A stretch of DNA of 64,000 nt, taken from positions 3,658,001 to 3,722,000 of the forward strand of contig NZ_CP036282.1 in NCBI RefSeq assembly GCF_006974105.1, in the 5' to 3' direction. The DNA comes from Rhodoferax aquaticus (GTDB taxonomy: Bacteria; Pseudomonadota; Gammaproteobacteria; Burkholderiales; Burkholderiaceae_C). Positions 46,022 through 56,479 of this stretch are shown piece by piece (the stretch's first letter is position 1; every line of letters begins with the position of its first letter). The translations under genes and the position numbers were made by a program. The notes beneath the pieces were generated by a model. The model searched no databases. It was not told the DNA's origin and was given only the letters and a program-made list of their open reading frames with translations.

Positions 46022-49000
46022 CTATTGTGCGAGCGTTGCTCGAGGAGAGTTCCGCTGCACCGAATCACTCTGCACCTCTTGGGAAAAATGCCGAAGCACT
46101 GACTCTCGCAGCGTGTCCAGCGCCTCATCAGTTGCCTGCAGCGCGTGTTGCATATCTCGAATGTCGCTCTGCGGCTTTGCTAGCAATTCCTCCAGCGCAG
46201 AGGCAGTTCTTCGCAATTCGTTGGCACCAAGATAGGCCGCCTGTCCTTTGAGTGTGTGAGCGAGGCGTTCCGCAGTTGCAAAGTCTCTCTCTTCGATCGT
46301 TCGCTCGATCACCATAGTGGCGTTGCCCTGGGTTTCGAAAAAACTCCAGAGAGTCTTCACGTACAGATCCCAGTTTTCGCCCATAAGCGAGAGCCCAGCC
46401 TGCCAGTCGAGACCATCTATATGCAGGGGCATCTTTGTTGTGAATATTGCCTCGCTCGCAGGCCGCCTTAGCAGCCCTTCTCTGGGGCTGACCCAGCGCA
46501 GAATGGCTTGCCACAATTGGGCTGGAGCAATTGGCTTGGTCAAAAAATCATTCATGCCCGCTGCCATGCACCGCTCTCTGTCTGTCAGCCTAGCATTGGC
46601 TGTCATGGCAATAATAGGCAACTCTTGCGCTGAGTGGTTCAGCCGTATCAGGCGTGAGGCAGTCACACCGTCCATTACCGGCATTTGCATATCCATCAGA
46701 ACGAGGTCATAGGGCAGACGTTCCAGCGCACGCGCCTCTACGCTATTCACGGCCTTTTGGCCGCCATCTGCAATGTCCACAAGAAAGCCCGCATCTGTAA
46801 GGAGCTCAAAGGCCACTTGTTGATTGAGCTCGTTGTCTTCCACCAGCAGGACACGTGCACCATTCACCAGCCGCAAGCCGCTTTCGTGGGGTTGCTGGAG
46901 GCGCAGACTGTTTAGGTCAGTGCCCACGGCTGTCGTTGCGGATGAATGGGCCACAGTTGACATTAAGGCGTCCAACAGCATCGAGGCTTCCACTGGCTTG
47001 GTTATAACGTGCATAACTCCTTGTGCCTCAGCACTTTGAAACAGATCTTGGCGCTTTAGAGGTGTAACCAAGAGAATGAAAGAGCCGGGATCGTTAACTC
47101 GCGCACGAATGGCATGAATGGTCTGCAGCCCATCCATACCGGGCATGGACCAGTCCATAAACACAAAATCAAACGGTACCTGCCGAGTATGGGCGGACAG
47201 GATTACATTTAATGCTTCTGGTCCGCTATGGGCAATTTCTGCTTGCAGACCGAAGTCTTCGAGGAGAGCGCGGAGTATCAAGGCGGCGTCTTCGTTGTCG
47301 TCCACCACCAACGCGCGTTTAGCATGTAAGTCCGCGCTGAATGGGGCTATGCGCTGGCTTGGCCCTTCAACCAGCCCTAGTCGCGCGGAAAACCAGAAGG
47401 TGGAGCCTTTGCCCATGGTGCTAGTCACTCCCACCTCTCCACCCATGCCTTCGGCCAGACTTTTGTTGATCGCCAGGCCCAGCCCGGAGCCGCCAAACTT
47501 GCGGGTAGTGGAGCTGTCTGCCTGACTGAAGCTTAGAAAGAGTTTCGAAATTTGGGCATCGGTAAGACCGAGGCCGGTATCACTCACTTCGAATCGCAGC
47601 AAAATGTCGTCTTCAGTTAGCTCCAGCACACATACGTGCAATCGCACTTGACCTTGCTCTGTAAACTTGACGGAATTGTTGACGTAGTTCACCAATATTT
47701 GGCCCACGCGCAATGGATCCCCCACCAGGGCGTCAGGCACCGCTTTGTCGACACTAATGAGCAGCTCCAGTCCCTTGACCTCTGCCTTTTCTGCGATGAA
47801 ACCCATGACATTGTTCATCACGTCTGCGAGCTTAAATGGAACACGCTCTATCTCCAACTTACCTGCCTCGATTTTGGAGATATCAAGGACATCGTTGATC
47901 ACCCCCAGCAGGTGCTCACCTGAATACTTAATCTTGCTCAAGTAGTCATGCACTCGAGCGGGCATGTCATACTTAAGAGCCAAAACAGACAAGCCGATAA
48001 TGGCATTCATTGGAGTGCGAATCTCATGGCTCATATTGGCTAGAAATTCTGATTTGGCCCGCGTCGCAGCCTCAGCCATATTCCTTAATTGATCAAGCTC
48101 AGCCACGATATCGCAAAGATTTTTTGTCTGGGTGGTCAGCTCTTCGTTTTTCTTCACCAATTCCCGCTGCGTATGATGTAAATCACTAATGATCTGCACG
48201 CGGCTCATCGTGGAGCAAATATGACGGGCAACATAGCTCAGTATTTCAAGGTCTTTGGGGGTATAGACAATGTCATCGCTATATGACTCCACCACGATAG
48301 CACCCATTGCAATACCGTTAAACTCCATGGGGGCACCCATCCACGAAACTTGGTCGCTACCGCCCACAATTTCCTCCACTGCTCCAGAAGCCATTAACTC
48401 GCTTTGCAGCTTCTGATCAATGAGCCAAGGTCGACAGTTGTGCAAAACCAGCCGAAGTAGCCCCTTGTTTAACTTCCAGCGCGTGGGGAGAGTCGTCTCT
48501 TTTTCATAGCGCTTAAAAGCCACAGATACTTCGCTATTGGGCCAGTCATAAAAGACGATATAACAATTCGGTAAGGGCAATAAGCTAGCAAGGATTCGGT
48601 GCAACTCTTCGTAATGCCTATCTGGGTTCTGCGGATCCGGATTGGTAGACGCAATTTCAAATAATGCACGTTGTACTTTCTCGGCGTTGCGCCTCTCCTC
48701 AATCTCTTGCTCCATACGCAGGGTACGACGGGCAACTTCAAGTTCCAGCGCATTGCGGCGCTGTTCGCGCTCTAGCGTTGACGCCACCAGGCTTGCAATC
48801 ATTTTGATCAGCGCAACATCTTCATCGGTGTAGCCGCGCTCTGCTTTGTAACTCTGGGTTACCAGAGCACCCATGATAGTCTGGAAGCTATCGTACAAGG
48901 GAATCCCTATCCAGTGCTCTGCTTGACATTCCTTGACTTCAGCTTTACCCCAAGTACGGTCGTGCTCGTCGATGGCCGCCCGCGTCAGTACGATGGCTTG

Positions 49001-49309
49001 TCCGCTTAGGAGCACATCCACTGTCAGCAGGCCAGTGCTTTTGTCGATGGGAAAGCGCTCTTCGGGGTTGACCTCGCTCGCGTCTATAGAGTCTTTGAAA
49101 TACGGAACTTGAAAATAGGTACGATCCTTATCACATGTAGCTACAAAGAAATTAGACGCGTCCATGATGTTGTGCAGTCTCTCGTGGATCATGCCCATCA
49201 AGAACGTAATGCCACCATTCTTACTTTGAGCATTGTCTATATCCAGCACCAGAGACACAACACTCTCAAGTCTGTGTAGACGCATTTGTTGGATATCGTC
49301 CATTGGCAT
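46022..49309 (-). CDS. Hybrid sensor histidine kinase 2 (GAF - GAF - HisKA - HATPase - REC - REC - HPt)
   Basis: A 1,095-aa cytoplasmic hybrid kinase. Residues ~20-185 and ~220-385 are two GAF-like domains ([39 protein letters not shown]), each followed by a predicted coiled coil ([33 protein letters not shown]). The H-box [14 protein letters not shown] has His near 427; the ATPase has DTGLGL and GGSGLGLAI. Receiver 1 has [11 protein letters not shown] near 720 and an intact TKP; receiver 2 has [13 protein letters not shown] near 871. HPt has [13 protein letters not shown] near 1019. From the H-box on, it is a close paralogue of hybrid kinase 1. It lies between an IS1380 remnant and the fimbrial operon, suggesting a role in surface-related control by inference. 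Confidence 0.92.
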   Translation of the reverse strand: MPMDDIQQMRLHRLESVVSLVLDIDNAQSKNGGITFLMGMIHERLHNIMDASNFFVATCDKDRTYFQVPYFKDSIDASEVNPEERFPIDKSTGLLTVDVLLSGQAIVLTRAAIDEHDRTWGKAEVKECQAEHWIGIPLYDSFQTIMGALVTQSYKAERGYTDEDVALIKMIASLVASTLEREQRRNALELEVARRTLRMEQEIEERRNAEKVQRALFEIASTNPDPQNPDRHYEELHRILASLLPLPNCYIVFYDWPNSEVSVAFKRYEKETTLPTRWKLNKGLLRLVLHNCRPWLIDQKLQSELMASGAVEEIVGGSDQVSWMGAPMEFNGIAMGAIVVESYSDDIVYTPKDLEILSYVARHICSTMSRVQIISDLHHTQRELVKKNEELTTQTKNLCDIVAELDQLRNMAEAATRAKSEFLANMSHEIRTPMNAIIGLSVLALKYDMPARVHDYLSKIKYSGEHLLGVINDVLDISKIEAGKLEIERVPFKLADVMNNVMGFIAEKAEVKGLELLISVDKAVPDALVGDPLRVGQILVNYVNNSVKFTEQGQVRLHVCVLELTEDDILLRFEVSDTGLGLTDAQISKLFLSFSQADSSTTRKFGGSGLGLAINKSLAEGMGGEVGVTSTMGKGSTFWFSARLGLVEGPSQRIAPFSADLHAKRALVVDDNEDAALILRALLEDFGLQAEIAHSGPEALNVILSAHTRQVPFDFVFMDWSMPGMDGLQTIHAIRARVNDPGSFILLVTPLKRQDLFQSAEAQGVMHVITKPVEASMLLDALMSTVAHSSATTAVGTDLNSLRLQQPHESGLRLVNGARVLLVEDNELNQQVAFELLTDAGFLVDIADGGQKAVNSVEARALERLPYDLVLMDMQMPVMDGVTASRLIRLNHSAQELPIIAMTANARLTDRERCMAAGMNDFLTKPIAPAQLWQAILRWVSPREGLLRRPASEAIFTTKMPLHIDGLDWQAGLSLMGENWDLYVKTLWSFFETQGNATMVIERTIEERDFATAERLAHTLKGQAAYLGANELRRTASALEELLAKPQSDIRDMQHALQATDEALDTLRESVLRHFSQEVQSDSVQRNSPRATLAQ

Positions 49310-49612
49310 CTGTGCTCCAAGCGGACCGGCAATTAAACAAGCAAGCTAATACTCTGGGCCTTCGGCTCAAACCTGCAACTACATTCGCGGAATCGCTGTC
49401 CTAAAGTGCCATGGAATTGTAGACGCTGAAGCATACTTGTGCGTCCAGCCATTGGGGGCGAGTACACTTAGCACTGTAACGCTCAGCGTTCCGACAATGG
49501 CACACTGCTAAAGACACCCACACACTCAATGTCCCATTGCGTGTCGCTAGCCCGGTGCAGTACAGGGGCAACCATCAATACCCAAAAGCCAAATGGTACA
49601 CACCTACGCGAC
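49310..49612. other. Gap upstream of hybrid kinase 2
   Basis: About 300 bases that must hold the kinase 2 promoter and the end of the fimbrial transcript. No clear terminator hairpin or promoter boxes recognised. Confidence 0.45.
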
Positions 49613-50704
49613 TTATCTGTAGTTAATTGTGAAGGTTGCGATCCCAACGACCGATCCTGGAGAAACCGGCCCAGTGGCAATATACTGGGCGAAAAAACCC
49701 TTGCTCAACTGAGTACCACCAGCGGGAACCACACCGAGTTCAACAGTGCCACCATTTGAAATGGGACTCTGATTCGCGTCTAGCAACTGAGTCTCCACAT
49801 TCACTGCCCCACCACTGGTTACCGCATTCGCGATGCTATTCTGGCTAGCTCCGGGCGTAAACGACCACTTCGATGTGGCAAAGAATTGGTTATTGCCATT
49901 CGAACAACCGGTCAAATTCAGATTGAAAGGCGTTGTTCCGGCAGCATCGCCAACTCTACGGAAAGAATTCATACCAACATCCGGGAGTGGAACTGCGATA
50001 TTAGCTGGCGATAAAGTGCAGGTGGCCTGAATAACATACTTAACACCGCCACCAATAACCGTTATATCATCCGTATTAGAGGCTTTTTTAAAATTAGCAT
50101 AAGCAAATGGCAAGTTAGCCACAGTCATAATATACCCCCATTTTTGAGGAGCTATTGTAACTAGAGTTACATTAGGATCGCCAAAAGTACTAGACGTCGC
50201 TCTATTGTCGATCACCGAAATTTTAATATTTGGAATTGTCGCCATTACCGCAGAAAGATCTGTGACGTAAATCGGCTTTGAGCAGTATATCGTGAGGCCC
50301 GTTTCAATGGTATCTTTGACTTCTTCTAGAACGCATCCAGCCGGAAGGCCAGTCACAACAGCTCCCGGTGCGCTTCTATTAATAGATAAGCCAGTAGGAG
50401 TGGTATTCGTACCACTTTTTACAATAATTTTGCCAGGAGTTCCACCAGTAGATACCACAAAAGCAACTCGAGGGTTTGTTTTTGTTGATCCCGAAAATGA
50501 ACAGCCATTGAAACGTACAATAGCCGTCCCCGACCAGAGCACATCCCCATTTGAGCGACCAGTCAATACAAATTGTGGAGGAAGCGGCGGGCTGAACTCA
50601 AGTGTTACCGGCCCCCCAGTGGTGCACTGCTCTGCATGAATTGCTCCCACGTAAAAAAACGAGCCTATTAATATCTTTAAAATGGCAAAAATTAATATTT
50701 TCAT
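49613..50704 (-). CDS. Fimbrial tip adhesin-like protein
   Basis: A 363-aa secreted protein at the end of the chaperone-usher operon. It has a signal peptide (MKILIFAILKILIGSFFYVG...HA) and then a cysteine-containing N-terminal region of ~190 residues unlike pilins, consistent with a lectin-type or other binding domain. The last ~150 residues resemble a type-1 pilin domain: CTLSPANIAVPLPDVGMNSF, FNLNLTGCSNGNN and C-terminal VGIATFTINYR, with the alternating hydrophobic strand used for donor-strand exchange. The two-domain build and last position in the operon fit a tip adhesin (FimH-like role). It begins 9 bases after the usher stop. The ligand is unknown. Confidence 0.85.
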   Translation of the reverse strand: MKILIFAILKILIGSFFYVGAIHAEQCTTGGPVTLEFSPPLPPQFVLTGRSNGDVLWSGTAIVRFNGCSFSGSTKTNPRVAFVVSTGGTPGKIIVKSGTNTTPTGLSINRSAPGAVVTGLPAGCVLEEVKDTIETGLTIYCSKPIYVTDLSAVMATIPNIKISVIDNRATSSTFGDPNVTLVTIAPQKWGYIMTVANLPFAYANFKKASNTDDITVIGGGVKYVIQATCTLSPANIAVPLPDVGMNSFRRVGDAAGTTPFNLNLTGCSNGNNQFFATSKWSFTPGASQNSIANAVTSGGAVNVETQLLDANQSPISNGGTVELGVVPAGGTQLSKGFFAQYIATGPVSPGSVVGIATFTINYR

Positions 50705-50713
50705 GACCTATTT

Positions 50714-53617
50714 TTAATTAAGTTTCTGTGCAGATAATGTTGCAGGGTCTCTGCACACCAATGATTGTTGCCGTGCACTGAGTCGATCAAACTCAGCGAG
50801 ACAACTTTCACCTGCGCCTTCGCCCCAAGTGGCTCTTAGCATCTGGCTATATTTGTGAACCCTCAGCATAAACCGGCCATCGTCCGCCACGGTAGAAATT
50901 GAAGGGTTTGTTTCACCCACTGCCATAATGTTTGCACCACGTTCCAGCGGTTCACCATTGCGATGGACTAAAAAGCCACTGATTCGCACCCTATCGCCCA
51001 GCGAAGAAAAATCTGCCCCACTTACAGGTGGACGACTTTTCTTCTCGACGTTTGCCTCCTCACGCGGCGTTGACTCTTCTCCGACGCGTAGGGCATCAGA
51101 TGGAACTGGAGCAGCTACAAGCTGAATAAGCGAGGATTTGACCTCATCAGCCACAGCGTATGTCACTTCGTACCTATTACCTAGACCATCAGGAGTTTCA
51201 ATGTAAAACTTGCCGGCCTTGTCTTTAAGGCGTACTTGAATTTTTTTGCCTTGGCCAACATTTCCAATCAATTTACCGTCTTTATCTAATACAGCTGCGC
51301 CAAAGGGAATTAAATCACTATAGCGACCTTCAAGCTTAATAATTGCCAATTTCGAAACATCGGTATCGAATTTAACGAGTGTAATAGTTCCTGATTTTGG
51401 AACTGTCAGTTGCGAAGTAGAGCGAAGCTCAACATCTAAAGGCAGGTTGTGCGTATCAAGTTCGATGTTATTTTGGGTATATGGCGATGCATACGGGACT
51501 ACACCATAGCCGTTACGACCAATTTTAGAATATCCATTGCCACTAATATTTGCACCCGCTGCAGACTCTGCTCGAACAATAGTAATGGTGTCACCCAACT
51601 GAGGTGCTGCCAATATTCCATCGCGGTGTACCACAAGGCCCCCACGGAAGCTCAGTGAGTTTGAACTCGAGTTCTGGGACTGGCTGGCACTGCCCGATAA
51701 AACACCGACGCCAGTACTCCAGTTAACGCTACCCGAGGAACTGTTGTTCGATTGGCCGTTTGTACTATTCAGTAGACCGTAGGTTACCGAAGCGTTCTCA
51801 TTCAAGGCGCCAAAGGCTCCCACATTAGCATCCATTTGCCCTTTATCATCAGACCGAATGCCACCATTGACGACTGTTCTCCGTGATGATGAGCCAATGG
51901 GTATAGATGCAGTGATTGAATATAGTGCACTATCAGCCCCGTCTCTTTTTACTTTTGACGCCGATAAGGCCAAAGCTGTGCCGCCTACGTTTGTGCTCCA
52001 GCCAAGCTGAAACTCAGTTTGCATGGGTGCATCCAACCAGTTACTCGCTTGAGATGCATTGACGTATAACGAGCCCCAGCTCCCCAAGGACTGATTGAGA
52101 CTAATCGCCAAGCGCTCTTTTTCCCTAGAAGTAGCCCCAAGATCACGCCCATAGACATTGTTAACAAAGCTCATAGCGTCGTTTATCGAATAAAAGTTCT
52201 CCGAGTTATTCTGATAGGACGCGATACTGAAGTTTGTCTGCACCCACGGAAGTACAGTGGAAAACCCGGTCCGAAGGCTAGCACCCCCATATGTCGGCTG
52301 TCCGGGTAGGTGTAAAGAAGAGTTCAGTAAATCAATAGACCAAGCGCCAACTGACGATCCGACATTTAAACCAACGTTTGATGAGTCGTAGTAACGGGAC
52401 GCAAATACAGATCCTGCAAGGGATACATTGTCCAAGATACCGTATGCACCACCCATCTGCACAATTCCGTAGCCAGACTTTGCGCCTATCTGATCGTATT
52501 CTCCAAAAGCCGCGTTGTATTTAATACTGCCACGTGGCAGCAAACTCGGTCCAGAGATGTAAGTTGTATTATATTCACTTTCCGACCCGTCGGCCTCAGT
52601 AATTTTTACACGATAGTCGCCGAAATAACCATTAGCATACAAATCGTTTATCTCAAATGGACCCGCTGGCACGGTGGTTTGATAAACCAATATACCACGT
52701 TGATAAATGGAAACTTTTGCATTGGATTTTGCCTGCCCTCTAATAATGGGGGACTGGCCTCTGGCCGACAAGGGTAGCATGCGGTCATCGGAGAACAGCT
52801 GTATACCTTTAACCGGTACTGACTCAGTATCAAAACCCCTGGTGTAGGTGGTTCCCATTAACAACTTGCCATTAATTTCTGGCAGGTCTGTATAGATAAA
52901 ACTCGACGATGGTGAGTAAACCGCTTCCACTCCATTGCCTGCCGAGTAACTTCCATTGTGCCTAAGCCGCCAGCGACCGGCGCTGGCGCCTCCATCCAGC
53001 TGTCCAAAGGTAGTACTCACGCCTCTACCACTGGAATTTGATTGGTAGTTTGCCAACGAGTAGTTCAGCATTCCGCCAGGAATGCCATCATCCCAAAACT
53101 TTTTGGTCGAACCACCCATCGCGTTCTTTTGTAAATAGATCTGAGGAATCAATACATTGACCCGCAACTCCGCCAAGTCGATAGCCGCTCCGGCACCGGG
53201 CATTATTTCCTCCAGCGAAGTGCAAGCGGGGAGCTCATCCCCCTGACTCATTTGGATACGATTGAGCTGTTCAACACCTTTCGCATCAAGGCGACTTTGA
53301 TCAATGCTAATACCTTGAAAGAGTTCGCGGTTCCAACACATCTTTTCTAGGTAGGGATTGGCGCCGGGTTCAATAGATACATCTAGCTTGCGCAACCACG
53401 TTCCATTGAGCAAGAGGTCAACGCGGTATTTCCCTGCGATGACGATATTACCCCGAGCAAATTTAGCCACCTCTTCTTTGCCCATTCCGCCAATGGTCAT
53501 TTGTTCATTAAACTCAACCTCTGGAATGATTTTCTCAACACTCGCTTGCGCTGCGCTAATGGAGGCCACCCATAATAGAACCAGAACTACACGCATCATC
53601 ATTTTTCTTATACGCAT
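50714..53617 (-). CDS. Fimbrial outer-membrane usher
   Basis: A 967-aa FimD/PapC-family usher that threads chaperone-bound subunits through the outer membrane. The signal peptide (MRIRKMMMRVVLVLLWVA) is followed by the N-terminal periplasmic domain (VEFNEQMTIGGM), the beta-barrel with typical usher strands (RWRLRHNGSYSAG, GTTYTRGFDTESVPVKGI), the plug region (GPFEINDLYANGYFGDYRV near residue 330, given in part) and C-terminal domains (LVHRNGEPLERGANI; CLAEFD). The start at 53617 has GGAAG 7 bases upstream; a GTG at 53662 is less likely. Family members are 800-900 aa, so this one is slightly long. It follows the chaperone by 54 bases. Confidence 0.93.
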   Translation of the reverse strand: MRIRKMMMRVVLVLLWVASISAAQASVEKIIPEVEFNEQMTIGGMGKEEVAKFARGNIVIAGKYRVDLLLNGTWLRKLDVSIEPGANPYLEKMCWNRELFQGISIDQSRLDAKGVEQLNRIQMSQGDELPACTSLEEIMPGAGAAIDLAELRVNVLIPQIYLQKNAMGGSTKKFWDDGIPGGMLNYSLANYQSNSSGRGVSTTFGQLDGGASAGRWRLRHNGSYSAGNGVEAVYSPSSSFIYTDLPEINGKLLMGTTYTRGFDTESVPVKGIQLFSDDRMLPLSARGQSPIIRGQAKSNAKVSIYQRGILVYQTTVPAGPFEINDLYANGYFGDYRVKITEADGSESEYNTTYISGPSLLPRGSIKYNAAFGEYDQIGAKSGYGIVQMGGAYGILDNVSLAGSVFASRYYDSSNVGLNVGSSVGAWSIDLLNSSLHLPGQPTYGGASLRTGFSTVLPWVQTNFSIASYQNNSENFYSINDAMSFVNNVYGRDLGATSREKERLAISLNQSLGSWGSLYVNASQASNWLDAPMQTEFQLGWSTNVGGTALALSASKVKRDGADSALYSITASIPIGSSSRRTVVNGGIRSDDKGQMDANVGAFGALNENASVTYGLLNSTNGQSNNSSSGSVNWSTGVGVLSGSASQSQNSSSNSLSFRGGLVVHRDGILAAPQLGDTITIVRAESAAGANISGNGYSKIGRNGYGVVPYASPYTQNNIELDTHNLPLDVELRSTSQLTVPKSGTITLVKFDTDVSKLAIIKLEGRYSDLIPFGAAVLDKDGKLIGNVGQGKKIQVRLKDKAGKFYIETPDGLGNRYEVTYAVADEVKSSLIQLVAAPVPSDALRVGEESTPREEANVEKKSRPPVSGADFSSLGDRVRISGFLVHRNGEPLERGANIMAVGETNPSISTVADDGRFMLRVHKYSQMLRATWGEGAGESCLAEFDRLSARQQSLVCRDPATLSAQKLN

Positions 53618-53671
53618 GGATTGCTTCCAGTTCGTTAATCTGTTTAAAACCGAAACCCCCACTCCGCCCCC

Positions 53672-54421
53672 TTATCGCCGTACTATTGGCATGCCGAAGG
53701 TAGATGATGCACCGTTATCATCGATAACAGAAAATAGGACTTCAACCTTTTCTTTGTTAATTTGCGACAAGTCGACCTCAGAGAAATCTAGCTCAGTACC
53801 GTCAAATGGCGATACCGTTGCGTATAGTGGCTTGCCAATCTTTTGGCCGCCCTCCATAATGGCTATTTCTCCAAAATTCAGGTAGTTTGCTGACGCGTTG
53901 ACAAGCTTCATTCGCAATGGTTTTTCTTGCACTATTTGAAGCCTTACTTCCTTAGCGGAGTTGACCACATCGTTACCAACTTTTTCGGGTCTGTAAATGA
54001 GTTTCAATCTGGTACGAACCGAAAACTGCATGTAGTTTTGCCCCTCATCCACTTTTGGTTTGGGGGGAATCTCTAAAATATTGAGCCAGTACATAGTTTC
54101 CCTGTCTTGGGGGAGCGTGGGATTTGTAGCGATAAGCCGAAGCGCACGGCTTTGCTTTGGCTCGATTCTGACTGTTGGACTGCTTATTACAAAAGGCACA
54201 TCAATTTTATTTGGTGCCAAATCGGGAGCCCCGTCGTCAATCCATAACTGAACCAAAGCGGGATTTTCCCCTTCGTTTGACAGCCTTACGGAAACATCGC
54301 GATTATTGGATTTGTATATGAACCGCGTGGCATTGACAATGACTCCTGAATATGCAATTGAAGCAGCAAGCACTCCCATCAGTAGAAATGCTATTCTGAT
54401 AGGCCTGACATTAAATTTCAT
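53672..54421 (-). CDS. Periplasmic fimbrial chaperone
   Basis: A 249-aa PapD/FimC-like chaperone with two immunoglobulin-like domains. It has a signal peptide (FLLMGVLAASIAYS) and then VIVNATRFIYKSNNRDVSVRL, the G1-strand subunit-binding region VRTRLKLIYRPEKV (with the conserved Arg/Lys that anchors the subunit C-terminus) and NILEIPPKP. The second domain ends with DGTELDFSEVD and a GASSTFGMPIVRR tail. It caps subunits in the periplasm before transfer to the usher encoded next. It lies 18 bases after the minor subunit gene on the same strand. Confidence 0.93.
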   Translation of the reverse strand: MKFNVRPIRIAFLLMGVLAASIAYSGVIVNATRFIYKSNNRDVSVRLSNEGENPALVQLWIDDGAPDLAPNKIDVPFVISSPTVRIEPKQSRALRLIATNPTLPQDRETMYWLNILEIPPKPKVDEGQNYMQFSVRTRLKLIYRPEKVGNDVVNSAKEVRLQIVQEKPLRMKLVNASANYLNFGEIAIMEGGQKIGKPLYATVSPFDGTELDFSEVDLSQINKEKVEVLFSVIDDNGASSTFGMPIVRR

Positions 54422-54439
54422 AGCGTTGATCTCTTAGAT

Positions 54440-54979
54440 TCATTGATAAACTAACGAGTACCTCAAATATGCGTAAAATCGCCCGGGCTGGACCACTCCG
54501 GTCGCGTAGTACTCAGCAATGAAACGTTGACTTCCAGAATTTGAAACCAGCCCACTAGAATTAACTTTCTGTTGACCAAAGCTTTTTGACAAATCCACAA
54601 TGGTCCCATCGCTATTTTTAATCTGGAGCTCCACATTTTTCATCGGCGATAATATATAAGGAAATTGTTTAACACGGCCAGAAGGGCTCGTCATTGAATT
54701 AGGTTCAAAATATGGTGTAACGCTTACGATGCCTGGCGTGCAGTTCGCATACGAAAATTCAAAGGGCGTTGCACCAGCGGTGGCGCCCACAAACGAAAGA
54801 GCCGACACGGAAAGTTGCGGGAGAGTAATTGAAATACTTGCCTTGCCATTATTTACTTGGCATGTGCTTGCAGTAACCTTGCCACTGATGGTGACTTGCT
54901 GTGCAAAAGCAAAGCTCATATTAAACACAGTGACCATCACCACCAGCACTTTTATTTTAATACTTAGTACAGTAGGCAT
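54440..54979 (-). CDS. Minor fimbrial subunit (type-1 pilin family)
   Basis: A 179-aa exported pilin. After a signal peptide ending around FAFA, the mature part starts QQVTISGKVTASTCQVNNGK, with the N-terminal cysteine typical of type-1 pilins paired to the one in FSYANCTPGIVSV. The C-terminal strand AYLRYSLVYQ matches the beta-zipper motif recognised by the chaperone. It is less well expressed by prediction, because it lies downstream of the hairpin at 55017-55046, so a minor or adaptor subunit is inferred. The ATG at 54979 has a further in-frame ATG at 54937 as an alternative start. Confidence 0.85.
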   Translation of the reverse strand: MPTVLSIKIKVLVVMVTVFNMSFAFAQQVTISGKVTASTCQVNNGKASISITLPQLSVSALSFVGATAGATPFEFSYANCTPGIVSVTPYFEPNSMTSPSGRVKQFPYILSPMKNVELQIKNSDGTIVDLSKSFGQQKVNSSGLVSNSGSQRFIAEYYATGVVQPGRFYAYLRYSLVYQ

Positions 54980-55016
54980 TGGGTCTGGTCTGAGATTATT
55001 TATGGCACCTAAGTTA

Positions 55017-55046
55017 AAAAGCGAGGAGATTTAGCTCCTCGCTTTT
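55017..55046 (-). terminator. Attenuating terminator between major and minor fimbrial subunits
   Basis: Stem AAAAGCGAGGAG / CTCCTCGCTTTT with a 6-base loop; on the minus strand five T residues follow. Placed 20 bases past the major subunit stop, inside the operon, it should let only part of the transcripts continue into the assembly genes. Confidence 0.82.
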
Positions 55047-55065
55047 CACTCAATTAGATAATTAC

Positions 55066-55596
55066 TTACTGGTATACAACCGAGTAAGCTACTTTACCAA
55101 CTACAGTACCTGCCGTCGCATTACCATTCTCCGAGTAGTAAGCAACCGCGTAATTGGCCGTAGCGTTTCCAGTGGCGTCCACGGTAACTGCATTCACGCC
55201 TTGCGCCGAAGCCACGGCGGCTGCATTGATAGTGCTGCCATCCGTATTCAAAAGCCTCAGCTGAACGTTCTTGGCAGAACCTGTATTGTTCAGATTGCCT
55301 GTAGCGGCATCCACGCCAGTGCCCGATTCAAAATAGGGCTTGAACGCTGCTCCCGTAGAACAACCTTTCACCGTAATGCTGAAAGGGGTCACACCAGCAG
55401 TAGTCTTAGTGGTCGTCATAGAACTAGTAGGCAAGGCGGGCAGTTGGACTGCAAAACTCGCAGACACCGGTTGGACAACGCAAGTCGTGGCAGTCAAACT
55501 ACCAGTGAAATCAATGGTTCCATCAGTCGCCTGCGCCATCAACGGAACAACCATTGCAGTTGCAAACATCAGTTTACTGATCGTATTTTTTGTCAT
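55066..55596 (-). CDS. Major fimbrial subunit (type-1 pilin family)
   Basis: A 176-aa pilin, first gene of the operon. Signal peptide LMFATAMVVPLMAQA, mature start TDGTIDFTGSLTATTCVVQP with the first conserved Cys, VKGCSTGAAFKPYFES with the second, and C-terminal VVGKVAYSVVYQ with the alternating hydrophobic strand and penultimate Tyr typical of type-1 subunits. It is rich in Thr, Ala and Ser and low in charge, as expected of a polymer-forming rod subunit. GGAGTAAAGG precedes the ATG. The terminator after it fits high expression relative to the downstream genes. Confidence 0.9.
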   Translation of the reverse strand: MTKNTISKLMFATAMVVPLMAQATDGTIDFTGSLTATTCVVQPVSASFAVQLPALPTSSMTTTKTTAGVTPFSITVKGCSTGAAFKPYFESGTGVDAATGNLNNTGSAKNVQLRLLNTDGSTINAAAVASAQGVNAVTVDATGNATANYAVAYYSENGNATAGTVVGKVAYSVVYQ

Positions 55597-56479
55597 AGCC
55601 TTTACTCCAATTTAAGTACCCGAAAAATCTCGGAAGCCGATTCTTGATTAATAGCTTGCTGCACCCAAGAATTGTTATGGCTTATTTACATTCTTTGCTT
55701 GCAGAGCGCTTCGCCCCTCTGCAGCGATGTATTCGCTAGCGGTATCTGTTGTGTTACGCGGGTGCCCTCTGTACTTACGCGCCGCTGAGCTAGGACTTCA
55801 GCAATGGGTTAACACCCGGCCAGACGTATGCGACATGGTTCTGGGTCGATCCCTCGCGGGAGAGGGCTGGAGAGTGCTCGCAAGTAGTCGGCGTCGCACT
55901 TCGTCTGGACACAAGCACGCAGTTTGCTGAGCGCGGTGAGAGCAGGAAGCAGTTGGGTGTTGCACTGAGATGTGGCGTTCATCCTGCGAAGGCCGGCCGG
56001 TGGAAGCGCAAAGCCAAAGCTCAGGCCCTTTTCTTCTTGGTTTAGGCCTGCTGTTTCAGACTGCTCGGTCTGGGCGATGGGGTTGGTGTCTTTGCTGGAT
56101 CCTTGATGAGTTCACCGGCTTTGGTGGGATCCGTCTTTACGAAGCCAGTCTCAGGGGCTGGGTGTCGATGCTGATTTTGTCTTGCAGCTGCATACCCCCA
56201 GTCAAGATTTTGGTTGGGGTCGTTGTGGTGCGTTGAAGGGTGTTTTGTGCCGACGACAAATCCAACCCAAGTGTGCACATTGTAAATTTTCATTTGCAAT
56301 CTTTGATGAGCAGCCTGCGGATTGGCAAACTCGGGCCGTGGTTATTGCAGACGATGAAATTTCGCACAGAACAAAGTGGCCTGTGTAAGTGTGAGTCAAT
56401 TTGACAATACTCCACAGATTTGCTGGCAATTGATGTCAGTTAGATGGCGAGCATATTTGGAGCTTAACTAAATACTTGA
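55597..56479. other. Gap upstream of the fimbrial operon
   Basis: About 880 bases. It must contain the fimbrial promoter at its left end. The rest (55,700-56,440) is more GC-rich than its surroundings and holds only short frames on both strands, none of which I recognise; it may be debris of another element. Confidence 0.45.
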
